Shown one piece after another: positions 54,372 through 64,000 of a stretch of DNA of 64,000 nucleotides. Source of the DNA: Hirudinaria manillensis (Eukaryota > Annelida > Clitellata > Hirudinida > Hirudinidae); assembly GCA_034509925.1 (NCBI GenBank), contig CM067534.1:2148501-2212500 (forward strand), read 5' to 3'. Both the position numbers and the translations under genes were made by a program. Each line of letters opens with the position of its first letter. The stretch's first letter is position 1. The notes under the pieces were generated by a model. The model ran no database searches. It was given only the letters and a program-made list of their open reading frames with translations, and was not told the origin of the DNA.

Positions 54372-57300
54372 CAATAAAAACGTATTACAATAAAAACGTA
54401 TTACAAAATGACATATATATATATATATACAAGGCCTATTTCGTTGTTGAATGTCGAAGGGAAAATCTACTTCACATGTCTAGCGGCAAGGTTGACTACG
54501 TTCATGGCAACAAACAAGTACATCGACACAGCAGTTCAAAAGGGAGGCATTCCAGGTGTGCCGGGGTGCATTGAGCACACCGCAATGATATGGGAGGCGA
54601 TCCAGAACGCAAAAAGGAAACAACTCAGCCTACACGTCGTGTGGCTCGACCTGGCCAACGCCTATAGATCGGTGCCCCATCAACTCCTCTGAAAGACGTT
54701 AGAGATCCACCATGTTCCTGGAACGGTAATTGAGGTACTCAAAGAATACTTCACCGGTTTCGTGATGCGTTTTTCCACGAAAGATTGCACCACGTGTTGG
54801 ATCCCTCTGCAGATCGGCATAGCCATGGGATGTGCCATTTCTCCATCGCTGTTTGTGCTTGCCATTCAAGTCGTACTAAATGCAGTAGGAGCTTAGATCC
54901 CCGAGATGCTTTTGGGTAGAGGGGTGTTTATGCCTTCAGTAAAGGTTTTCATGGACGACACCACCATCGTTCTAAACAGGCAGCAGATTGTCCAAAGAGC
55001 CCTTGACAAGCTCAATGATCTACTCCAATGGTGTCGCATGGCTCTGAAGCCCGCAAAATACCGGAGTCTTTCTCTCACAAGAGGGAGAGTTCGCAGCGAC
55101 GTGTGCTTCACCGCCGGAGGACAACGCATTCCGACGGTCTCAGAAGAGCCAGTAAAGAGCTTGGGAAGAGTTTTCGACGTGTCCCTCCGCGACAAAAACC
55201 AGGAGGCAGCCACTGTCAGTAGGATGACCGACGGTCTGAGAGCGATTGCAGAATCGCCGCTACAGGGCAGATTCAAAGTCTGGCTCCTGCAGTTCGTCCT
55301 GCTACCAAGACTGCTGTGGCCACTGATCATCTACGAAATAGGCCTGCAGTCGGTAGAAGAGATGGAAAGGAAAATAAATCGGTGTACAAGGAAATGGTTC
55401 GGGCTACCGCCTTCGCTATCGTCGATCGCCCTGTACAGCAGAAGCACACGGTTGAGGCTGCCCCTCAGATCCATCGTTGAAGAATATAAAATTAGCAAAA
55501 TCAGAACTCAATGGTCGCTCAACAACTCCAGTGACAGCAGGGTCCGCGACGTCATGCCGCAACTCCGCTCAGGAAGGAAATTCAGAGCCCAGGAAGAAAT
55601 TGAGGAATCCGAGGCAATCCTAGCCTTCGAGGAGAAAAGAGGAACCGTGCAGGTAGACCGCCATGGAGTCGGATGGAACCATTTTCCAAGATGGTCCACA
55701 GCGAATGTGCAGACAAAAGCCGCCATGATAATCCAAGAGAGAAGGCGAGAGATGGAGACCGAAAGGATTGCGCTAGCAGTGCAGCAAAGCCAGCAAGGAC
55801 AGTGACAACCTGGGAAGACGTCATCCAAAGATCCATCACATGGAAAGACATTTGGAAAAAGTCTCCCCTCCGCTTGGCATTCCTCATAAGGTCGGTCTAC
55901 GACGTGCTCCCTTCCGGGTCCAACTTACAGAAGTGGGGGATGGTTCAAGACGCCAGCTGCGAGCTCAGCGGAGGTGAACAGTCACTCCGGCACGTGCTTT
56001 CATCATGCACGTACGCCCTTGCTCACGGTCGCTACACTTGGCGACATAACCAAGTCCTGCAGGTCGTGGTCGAGGCGGCTAAGACGGCATGCTCCCAGGC
56101 AAATGCCCGAGAAATCGCGGCACCAAGAAGAATGTACTTCTTAAGAGAGGGCTCAACACAGCACCGCAAAAGGAACATGGCCCAAATGAGGGACTTGCTG
56201 TCCACAGCCAAAGACTGGACAGTTGCGGCAGACCTGCAGGGAGAAAGGCACTACCACCAGGTGCCACAAGAGAGCGGCAAACGGCCTGATCTGGTGCTGG
56301 CGTCGGCAGCAACCGATTCCGTCATTATCGTAGAGCTGACGGTCCCATGGGAGGACCGAATTGATGTCAGCAATGCTCTGAAGAGCGACCGTTATGAAGA
56401 GCTGAAGATAGATTTAGAGGGGAAAGGTTATAGTGCCCGTGTGTTACCAATAGAAGTTGGAGCGAGAGGGCTGGTAGGCAAGTCTACATACGCCTTTCTC
56501 AGGAAGATAGGCCTTTCAAACAGGCAAACCAAACAGTTCGTCCAGAAAATAGCCGAGTCCGCAGAATCGGCTTCTCACTGGATCTGGACAACGAAGGACC
56601 GAAGGTAAGCCTCAGACACGGCGAGGCTAGTCGTCCCTGTCCACTCCACCAAAACAGGGACTCCAGTGTAAGACCAGGAAAGAGACACCCCGGACGGCAT
56701 TCACACCAAAGTGATATAAGAAGTGCCGTAATGGCTACTTTGACGGTTTTTCGGACGGCGGAGCCCTCGCGGAATTTTTCGTAAAATGGCGGTGCTAGTA
56801 TTGCTCGTTTGTCGGAAGTCGTTGTCTGGTTATCGGAAGAAAGTATCTGGCAGGGACATCCGCTTAATCAACGGATGTGGTCCAGCCCTCGAGAGTGTCA
56901 GGATTCAGGGCCGAAACACTCGTGGAGGGGGCCATTCCTCTGAAGATCCCTGTCAGAACGCTCGCTCAAGAGTTTCTATCAATATATATATTGTAATAAC
57001 CCGGGGTCCTCAAACTAATTATAGAAGGTCAGGTTTATTGAAAGAGTCTTGAAATCTGCTGTTCTCTAATTCTCGCTCTCCTTTCCGATACAAATCCATT
57101 TGTCGAGGTGCATAACCAAAGAGTCTGAATAGCAACAATTAATTAATTCTCAAATTATATTGCCACTAAATTTAATTAATTATTAAATTAATTAATCGGC
57201 AATATAATTTTAATTATTATTCAATTTATTGGATCTAGGGATCCAACACTGCCCCCTCCTTAAATCTGTTCGTCCCGAACAGACATCTATTCCCATTTTC

Positions 57301-60300
57301 ATTTTTACTCTAGGAATAGGATCCGATCTTCCAACAATCTCATGGCTGCAAATCCCAGATCCATTTGCTTTGCCATCTTCTGGGATTTCTGTTTCCCCCC
57401 TTTTACTTCTGCGTCCCGCAAGTTTCAGTCGCGGAACATCGCCATTTCTATGCTCAACCTCCTGCTCCACCATGGCGCCAGATCTCAGACTCTCTACAGG
57501 ATCACCTGCTCCACTCTCAATGCTAGGCATTGTCTCGAAATCCCGAGCACTCCCTTCTGTGGTCTCCAATGGAGCCGAAACATCTGCAGGCTCCACTGAC
57601 TTAGCTGATTCGATGGGCTCCGCTGGTAGATCCGCGGACACCCCCGAAGACTCCACAGTTCCAATTGATCTCAAGGGCTTCGCCGGCAAATCCACGTGAC
57701 TCATCAGTAACTCCTCGGGCTGCACCAACAACTCCACATGATCCACCGGCAATCCCACAGGCTCCTCCGAAAGTTCCACTTGCTCCACTAAAACCTCCGT
57801 GAGCTCTCTGGGCCCTGCTGACGACTCGACCTGATCTGGTAACTCTATGGGCTCCAACGTCGAGTTCTCTAAGTCTGCCATCACGCACAGAGTTTCTGGA
57901 GACACACACGCACTGTGGTTGGATGTGCCTTCTAATGACTCCATCCCAATGCTGCCAGAAACGGTACTTGGAACATCAGAACTCTTCTCAGTAGAGTTTC
58001 CACCAGAAACCAAAGAGGCATCCTGACGCGGAACCGAACCGGGTCATATATATATAAGTATATATTTATATTTAATTTACAATAAAAACATATTACCAAA
58101 TGACAATAGAGTGAAGGTTTGAGTTTTACCATTAAATGACAGTCTGGGTGAAGGCAGAGGTGATGTACTCTGAGGTAAATTATCGACGAAGGAAGACGTT
58201 AATTTGTTGGCCGCAGCATCAATCATCTTTCTTCGTGGGCTCATTGGAAACAGCTTGTGTTTGGAAATTCTGATAAATTATGAATAAACATTTGTTATTA
58301 TTCATTCTTTTACTTCAACAATGGCTTTAAAATGTGTGATATCCCAATAATATGGCTGTTTTCCCCTTTTCCACTTCTAATCCGACTATAATTGATTACA
58401 CATACCATCTGATCACTTGTTTTTCTTTTCCATGGTTAAATGAAACTCAAAAATGCATGGTTTGGGCGGCCCAAAATTTTTTTTTTTAATTTTCTTGATT
58501 AGATCCCGTTAATTGATGACTAAAAAAAAAGAAACTGGATTGAATTTTTACAAAAATTGGAAACGATTTAGAGAGTGGGCAAGATTTTTAAAGTTTCGAA
58601 ATCTGTCAGTTTCAAGATTATAGTCTGCTTCATATTGCCTTTAATTTCTAAATATAATAACAAGTTCATATTGTAAAAGAAACCTGCATTAATGCTGTTT
58701 CAGCCCATCTAAATGAACAGCAAGCACTAAAGCCATCTCAATAAATCGCGATTTGTTTGAGAGAGCTCTTGGGCAAAATCTTTTTTTGGCATCATAACTT
58801 AATGAAAGCAGTTTTGGAAGACCTTTATGGCGCTCTAAAAAATTCCGCTCCATTCTGACTTGGCATATCAGTAAAACAGCAGTGGTCCCAAATTAACCAT
58901 AGTTATGATAGGAGAGAAATTGACACCCCTAAAAAGTACAATGCAAAATCTACTAATTTGTCTAGAATTTACCATGATACTTGATAGGGAACACGAAGTT
59001 CACTTCCAAGCTGAATCATCCTCTTTTTTAGACTTTTACTACCAACTTTGCTAGCGTCAATTCAATCCCCTCGTACTCCCTATTCATAAATTCTTCGAAG
59101 ATTTTACAAAGAAAATTACTAAGTACACAAAAAAGTCATATTTCCTTGCAAACTTCATCCTGTCATTGTTCAAACTAATTCATAGTTCATTAATTTATTC
59201 CCAATAAGTATATCATATTCCAACTGCTGCATATTGAATATAATAAATGAATTGATTGATTCATGTGATAATAATTAAATCATTCTAATGGCTCGATGTG
59301 TTTTAAACAGCAGATTGATTTAGTTCCCAGAAAGAGTTAAGCATATTAGATAAGGTCAACTTTATTTACCGACTCCTGTTCAGCATGTGGTAGAGTTGTT
59401 GAGCTGTGGCTTGAGAGTCAAAAGCGGGAGGTGAAGAATTGGATATATCGAAAGTTGATTTTCTTTGCTGTATTGATAGCAAGGCATAGTAAATCTTTAC
59501 CATTTCATAAAGAAGTCTTCATGCAAAATGGAATCTCTAAGTGGTTAACTTATTAAATAAGTCAAATTTAAGTTTCCAAATGTTTATAAACTATATTTCT
59601 TTTGAGAAATATAAGTTTGAGAAATTATAAGTCTGATAAAATCAGGGATGTTAATTAAATAAGCTTTCTTATATGGTCAATAGGTTTAATAAATGTCATT
59701 CCTTAAACGCTCTGCTGTGTTCTGATAAAATTATAAAAATAATATGTCGATTTATTAATTTTGTTGCTTAGCAATTTAGTGCTAACTAAATAGCGAAATA
59801 TCATGAAATGGGAAAGTTTCCTTACACGATCCAACGGTGTATGGCCTTTCATGCTGGAAGTATCAGAATTTCTTCTAGCATCTACATTGGATAAGTTAGA
59901 AGGGCTTTTATGAATTGCTTCCTCGATCAGTTCTATTTGTCTTTTTTCCTCTTCCTACAGAACAATTTGGCAACATGTAATAGTGTTTAATGCTAATTTT
60001 GCTTACGTGCTAAAAATATTTGATTAATATAACTATTTATCAATTAATTCTTTTTGTATTTATGCCTTTGTAATGTCAAATATTAATTGACCAGCGCTGC
60101 TGCAAGTTCTTTTTCTGCTTCCTCTTCTTCTTTCTTCCTGCAGTCATCATATGATATTGCCACAATAGCAAGAATGAGATTGACTAAGTAAAACGATCCC
60201 AAAAACACCACAAAAATGAAAAATATCATATGGGTGCTTCCATTGGCCTTTAATACCTCAAAAGAAATGTAAGTTGTGCTGTTTCATGAATAATTTGTTA

Positions 60301-63300
60301 TTATTTAAAATCGACTTACTAATTGATATAAACTTTCCCAATAATCTTGTGTCATAAGACGAAATGAGCAGAGAAATGCGAAGTAAAAAGTGTCAAAATT
60401 TGTGTAACCAAAATTTGGATTGTCGCCAACTTCCAAGCACGTATATTTCTCGGGACAGCTTTAAATGTAATTCGAACAAATGCAGTTATAAGATTATTGA
60501 GAGAATTAAGTGTTGTCTTACTTTTTTCCAAACACGGATTCAGGTTCACAAACTTCAAAAGTGCCAGACCAATGTTTCAACCAATTATCTAGTCAACATT
60601 ATCAAATCACCTTGATAATTTTATTATTAATTAGAAAACTCTGACTTTGTTTTATAACCTGAATTATTTCCGTACTCCCATAATTTGCGCTGCGAAATAT
60701 AAGCCGCCCATGATGTGTCTGGATTTCTAACACATTTTCGCAATAATTTCCCGTTGTACAATTGGAGGCCGATCAAAGCGAAGATAGAAAGCATGAATAT
60801 TGTAAGCAGTATCACATCTCGTAATCTTTTGACTGCCTCCATCAAAGCTCCAACAATCAGTTTTAGCCCTGTTTTATTATTGTTTAAATTATGAAGTAAT
60901 TAATTAATTAATACCTCAAAAGAAATTAATTAATTAATTAATTAAAGTAAGTAATTAAATTTGAAGTAAGTCACACGAAACCCGAGCTACTTTTCCAAGT
61001 TAAAAAAATGTACCTGGAACAACTGCTACTGATTTTAGGGCTCTGAAAACCCGGAGAGTCCTTAAAAAGCCCAGAAATGATCTGCCCTCTATCATTATCT
61101 GCAAATATCTGAATTAAACATTACATAACTGTTGAATGTTATGTAATTAGCAAAAGAGTAAAACAATTTGGTATTATTTTAAATCGATTCATTATTAACA
61201 TGAAATAATGCTAAAATTTTAATTACGCTGATGTAACCACTATGAAATCAAGCCAGTTCCACGGATCTCTGAGGTATGTAAACTCATGCAGAATAAATCC
61301 TCTGGCCAACATTCTGGCCACACTTTCTGCTGTGAAGATGGCAGTGAATACGTATCTATGAAAGATTTTTTAAGTAAAAACCCAAGAAAATATGACTATG
61401 GCTTTAAAAAAAAAACCTCACTCCGCGTTGACCACATCCACATTCATAGCCATGAAAATACAATTGACAAGAATCACGGTCATGATAATAAGACTGAAAA
61501 ACGTTATTGAAGTTAAGGAGCAATTTTCAAAAGGATTCATTTGAATCAGCTTATGTTTTGAAGAAATTAGCTCAGAGGTTTGCATATCTTTAACAGCGTT
61601 CTAAACTGGAAGAGGGCATGTACCATCCATCCATCATCAAAAAGTTAATTGGAATATTGAATTGGTACGATGTTAAAGCAGCTCTTTGAATAACTGTGGA
61701 GTATTAATACATCTCGTTACTGTTAAGTAAACGCTGCGGAGGACGGAATCAAGGCCGTGTAGGATGCTATGCTGTTTTTCATTTAAGTTTTGAATCACGT
61801 TGATTTGGTGCTGTGAACTGTTTCGAGTTTGGGCTATTGGAAGGAACGATTTCGCTTGTTTTCTTGCATAAATTGCTAATAAGCGTTTACGACATTTACA
61901 TTCGTTAATTAATATTAACTGCATGACTTGAAAAAAAGGATATGGATGTGTCAGGATGTAAATAGCCCATCTCCTCAATTTTGCAAATGGACTCAACAGA
62001 AAAAAAGATTTTGTAGCGTTGAATCGAAACATCGTTCCATCTTTTGATACAACCATGAAAGTCTGCAGGATGATAATCTTATTGTTAGAACGTTTATTAT
62101 CCATAAAGGTATAACATAATTATTTTCGTTTCAGATAAATTGGAAATATTTTGCCAATGGTTACGCCTATAATTATGTTTTTATAAAATGCTAAAAATCA
62201 CTTTTTGGTGACTGAAATTTGGTAGACATTCACACAAATATCGACTTTATGAAATATGAGTAAGGCTGGAATTTTTTTGACGACTAATCGGAGGAAGTAA
62301 TAGGTTAAGACTTAAAATTATCGGATTCTGATTAGGAGAAGATTGCGAAATATACCAATGTTTTGGACTTATTTTGCCAGGCTACGGCCTTGGTGGTCAA
62401 GATTACGTTTCAACGTTTCATGTAGGCGTGTGCAGTGAGCGTAAAAAAGTTGAAAAAACCCCCATAACTTTTGAATAACTTCTCAAATATTGAACCTATC
62501 AAAGTCAAAGTCAAATAATGATAACTAAGTTAGGGTATTATACACTTGTGTATATATATTGAACAACAAATAGCAATTGACAGTGAAATCACTTGTGAAT
62601 CCAAAGAACTCCGTATCAAACTGATGGAGACTGACACGGATACAGACGAAAATGTTGATAGAGCTTCTGATGAATTCTTTCATCAAACATTGTAGAAGAA
62701 TTTTGTTGAATCGCACGAGTCTTCCAGATCGAAATCCTATATTGCTTATATATGGTATTACTTGTAAAGAATGGTGCATACAAGCTGTCATTCGGTTCCA
62801 CATGAACGATTATTCAGCTCTTCTGGTTACATGGCTAATAAGGCACGCTCGTAGCTTAAATCGAATACATGTTATATACATTATATGCATGTGTAAATAC
62901 ATGCCCGTGTATTTGAATAGTTGGTTATCAGGTGACAAACGAACATTCAATAAAATCTAATGTAAATGTGAAAAATGTAACTATCTGCAGTTTTCATCAA
63001 TTATTCAAAATTCAATTATTTCGTTCAAATTAATCATTATCTACCATAAATTCTAGCAATATGCAATTATAAAAATTTATAAAAGAAAATTTTATTTAAA
63101 TAAGTATGAAAAACCCTCCATCTTCAATGAGGAAATGTGATAATACTTTGGCAAATTCAGGGAGAGAATTTAAAATATTTGAAGATTTATTGATTGGAAT
63201 TTGATTACCTGACATTTTACAAAATAAGTTTAGGGACGGAATATGTGACCAAATGGCCCTAAGTAAATTTTTGGACTTTTTAGGCCAGGGATGGACAAAT

Positions 63301-64000
63301 TACGACCATTTATTATGTTAAAAATGACCCACTGAAGTGATTTTGATGACTATTTAATACAAGTACTGGATCAAGTTTTCCCACCACAGCAATATTATTA
63401 TTTTTCACTTCATACATTTTACAAAAATAACTAATAATTAAATATTCAATTTTATTAGCTTATTAATATATTGTCTTCGTAAGCATCCGGCCCAGTGGCC
63501 ATGTCCATGGAAAGTAATTGCCCACCCCTACCATAGGCTATGGTATGAATATGAATGGGTATATTGAAGGTGCCAATTTATCTTAAATGAAGTTAATCTT
63601 AATTTTTACTTTTTAAAATTATACTATTATTTTAGAATAAGACAGTTATCCAGTTATAATATACTTATTTAATAGTTATCAAAATGATAAATGAATGTGA
63701 ATGTTAAAAATTTATATAGTTATTAAATTACTCCATAAAGGTTTAAAATATTTGAAAATAATTAATATTTTGCCGTTACGATATTTTTATGTGCTCCACC
63801 AACTAAAAGTCAGCTATAATATTCTATATTTAAATGCACAAAGGAAGAAAAAAATCACATATTTGTTTCTGTAGAATTCATCCAGATCTTCGATCGGCTT
63901 CCCGTACAATTCTTTAGGAAATTCTCCGAGTTTTTCTGGAAATTTTTTCCCTGGCAACAAAGCCGGATTTGGTTTTTCCTTGGCTTTTTGGCTTTGTTTT
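46848..64000 (-). CDS. para: Voltage-gated sodium channel alpha subunit (Nav1/para type), N-terminus beyond right edge
   Basis: Four-domain plasma-membrane channel for action potentials. Reading down: N-terminus ([20 protein letters not shown] near 63890), [15 protein letters not shown] (62050), DI S1 to S4 (61500-61030; [20 protein letters not shown]), DI pore [12 protein letters not shown] with D at 60344-60346, DI S6 (60230-60100), DI-DII linker exons (59955-59826, about 59470-59380, 58270-58130, 53573-53472), DII from 52115, pore [11 protein letters not shown] with E at 51223-51225, DII S6 [23 protein letters not shown] (about 50000-48910) with pore [11 protein letters not shown] at 48960-48962, DIII-DIV linker with [23 protein letters not shown] with pore TSAGW, A at 47797-47799, EF-hand-like tail and an IQ motif ([19 protein letters not shown]), stop at 46850-46848. 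The filter is D-E-K-A, so sodium-selective Nav1 rather than NaV2/BSC1. The inactivation triplet is MFL. The 4.6-kb intron 53574-58129 is full of repeats. Confidence 0.96.
52264..52308. repeat. (TA)n microsatellite
   Basis: Two TA runs separated by ATAATAAACA, in a sodium-channel intron just upstream (in sense) of the DII S1 exon. Confidence 0.95.
52975..53060 (-). mobile_element. LINE 3'-end fragment
   Basis: The reverse complement reads GTGCCTTTACATCCCC, TTGGGATAA, GCGCACGTAAAA and AAATAAATGTAAATGTAAAT. It aligns block by block with the 3' end of the LINE inserted at 44806-45119 (GTGCCCTTAAATCACG, TTGGGATAA, GTGCACGTTAAAA, AAATAAATGTGAATGTAAAT). Only the last 80 or so bases are kept. Confidence 0.7.
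54241..54328. repeat. 88-bp perfect palindrome centred on TA repeats
   Basis: Bases 54241-54284 (starting ACATTCACTCACGTTGAG, then CTCTGAGTAGAACTTATAT) are the exact reverse complement of 54285-54328. There is no spacer; the centre is ATAT. Identity stops sharply at both ends. It could extrude as a cruciform or a 44-bp RNA hairpin. It sits beside (TA)n runs at the 5' junction of a LINE in a sodium-channel intron. Confidence 0.97.
54332..54429. repeat. (TA)n runs at the LINE 5' junction
   Basis: A long AT/TA run (about 54331-54369), then two copies of ACAATAAAAACGTATTAC, then a second TA run (about 54411-54428), directly before the first recognisable LINE codon at 54430. A similar TTTACAATAAAAACATATTACC block follows TA repeats at 58072-58097, so the two sites share ancestry and may bracket the inserted elements. 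Confidence 0.85.
54430..56985 (+). mobile_element. RLE-type LINE (R2/NeSL/Hero-like), 5'-truncated
   Basis: The frame opens with [20 protein letters not shown], then [34 protein letters not shown] and the catalytic FMDD (about 54950). It continues through the thumb and a long C-terminal part to a restriction-like endonuclease (KRPDLVLA, then [12 protein letters not shown], about 56280-56355) and WIWTTKDRR, with stop at 56606-56608. The N-terminal zinc-finger part is absent. Two in-frame stops (54690-54692 and 54894-54896) and one frameshift near 55800 (QQSQQGQ to TVTTWEDV) break it; otherwise the frame is open over 2.1 kb, so it is relatively young. A 3' untranslated region follows to about 56985. 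Confidence 0.88.
56992..58046 (-). mobile_element. Partial LTR retrotransposon (Ty3/gypsy-like), 3' LTR plus adjoining internal part
   Basis: The LTR is 56992-57248 (TGTAATAACC...TCCAACA on the plus strand). Directly above it a purine-rich tract on the minus strand (AAGGAGGGGGCAG, 57249-57261) is the polypurine tract, and AATAAA inside the LTR on the minus strand agrees. About 0.8 kb of internal sequence remains, holding a Ser/Glu/Pro-rich frame with irregular repeats of the VELPxxP kind; no gag or pol domain is recognisable. No second LTR is present, so this is an incomplete fossil. It lies in TA-rich sequence, with ATAT next to the LTR. It is related to the solo LTR at 17400-17698. Confidence 0.75.
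60896..60957. repeat. (TTAA)n simple repeat
   Basis: Two runs of AATTAATTAATT separated by TACCTCAAAAGAAA in a sodium-channel intron between the DI S4 and S5 exons. Confidence 0.9.
62105..63840. other. Sodium-channel N-terminal intron
   Basis: About 1.75 kb between the exon ending PEKL...YRNK (above 63850) and the [10 protein letters not shown] exon (near 62064). It holds one hAT-like element at 63286-63530 and otherwise AT-rich sequence without coding signal. Confidence 0.6.
63286..63530. mobile_element. Short non-autonomous hAT-like element
   Basis: The left end CAGGGATGGACAAATTACGA and right end (reverse complement) TAGGGGTGGGCAATTAC match the CAGGGGTGGGCAA type of hAT ends. GGCC blocks follow on both sides (ACGACC, GGCCCAGTGGCC). 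The 8-bp flanks TTTTAGGC and CCATAGGC share the last five bases, and two of the three mismatches are transitions, supporting a target duplication. At 245 bp it has no transposase and is a MITE-like derivative. Confidence 0.65.

Noticed and set aside
57229-57699. 156-codon plus-strand frame
   Set aside because: Antisense to the internal part of the LTR element; no independent support.

Overview
The window is animal nuclear DNA, AT-rich, with many short introns (often 50-200 bp, GT-AG, one probable GC-AG). Its orthologues are metazoan: a Fused/STK36 kinase, an NR4A/DHR38 nuclear receptor, PRPF6, the proteasome adaptor ECM29/ECPAS, a TJAP1/BEGAIN-like coiled-coil protein and a Nav1/para-type voltage-gated sodium channel. 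The channel's DEKA filter and arthropod-style GGSLDMF linker suggest a protostome invertebrate, perhaps an arthropod. Other channel residues (DII S4-S5) look less arthropod-like, so the phylum is not settled by eye.

Layout: 1-2088 (-) STK36, running off the left edge. 2900-4400 is a decayed DNA transposon with tandem flanking repeats. 5343-11083 (-) is NR4A, eight exons, with a dead pogo/Tigger-like element in its largest intron. 12147-13441 (+) holds exons of a thioredoxin-fold protein. 13442-15829 is mostly gene-poor and carries a LINE scrap and one orphan coding-like exon. 15830-20773 (+) is a complete 20-exon PRPF6 with a solo LTR in one intron. 20888-31850 (-) is a complete ECM29, tail-to-tail with PRPF6. 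32250-32447 (+) is a small ORF divergent from ECM29. 32905-33720 is an internally deleted LINE. 35068-40008 (-) is a large uncharacterised protein of about 1,094 aa. 40337-40565 (+) is a small two-exon ORF, followed by a decayed LINE copy. 42476-43865 (+) is the coiled-coil gene. 44332-45554 is a Tigger-like element with a LINE inserted in it. 46848-64000 (-) is the sodium channel, which lacks only its extreme N-terminus; one of its introns (53574-58129) is filled by a perfect palindrome, TA repeats, an RLE-type LINE and a partial LTR element.

The genes are unrelated housekeeping, signalling and excitability genes, each with its own job; no operon or gene-cluster logic is visible. The notable structure is the pile-up and nesting of mobile elements in introns and gaps, the tight tail-to-tail PRPF6/ECM29 junction, and several small or orphan coding-like segments that match nothing I recognise. 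I found no convincing new defence or metabolic system.
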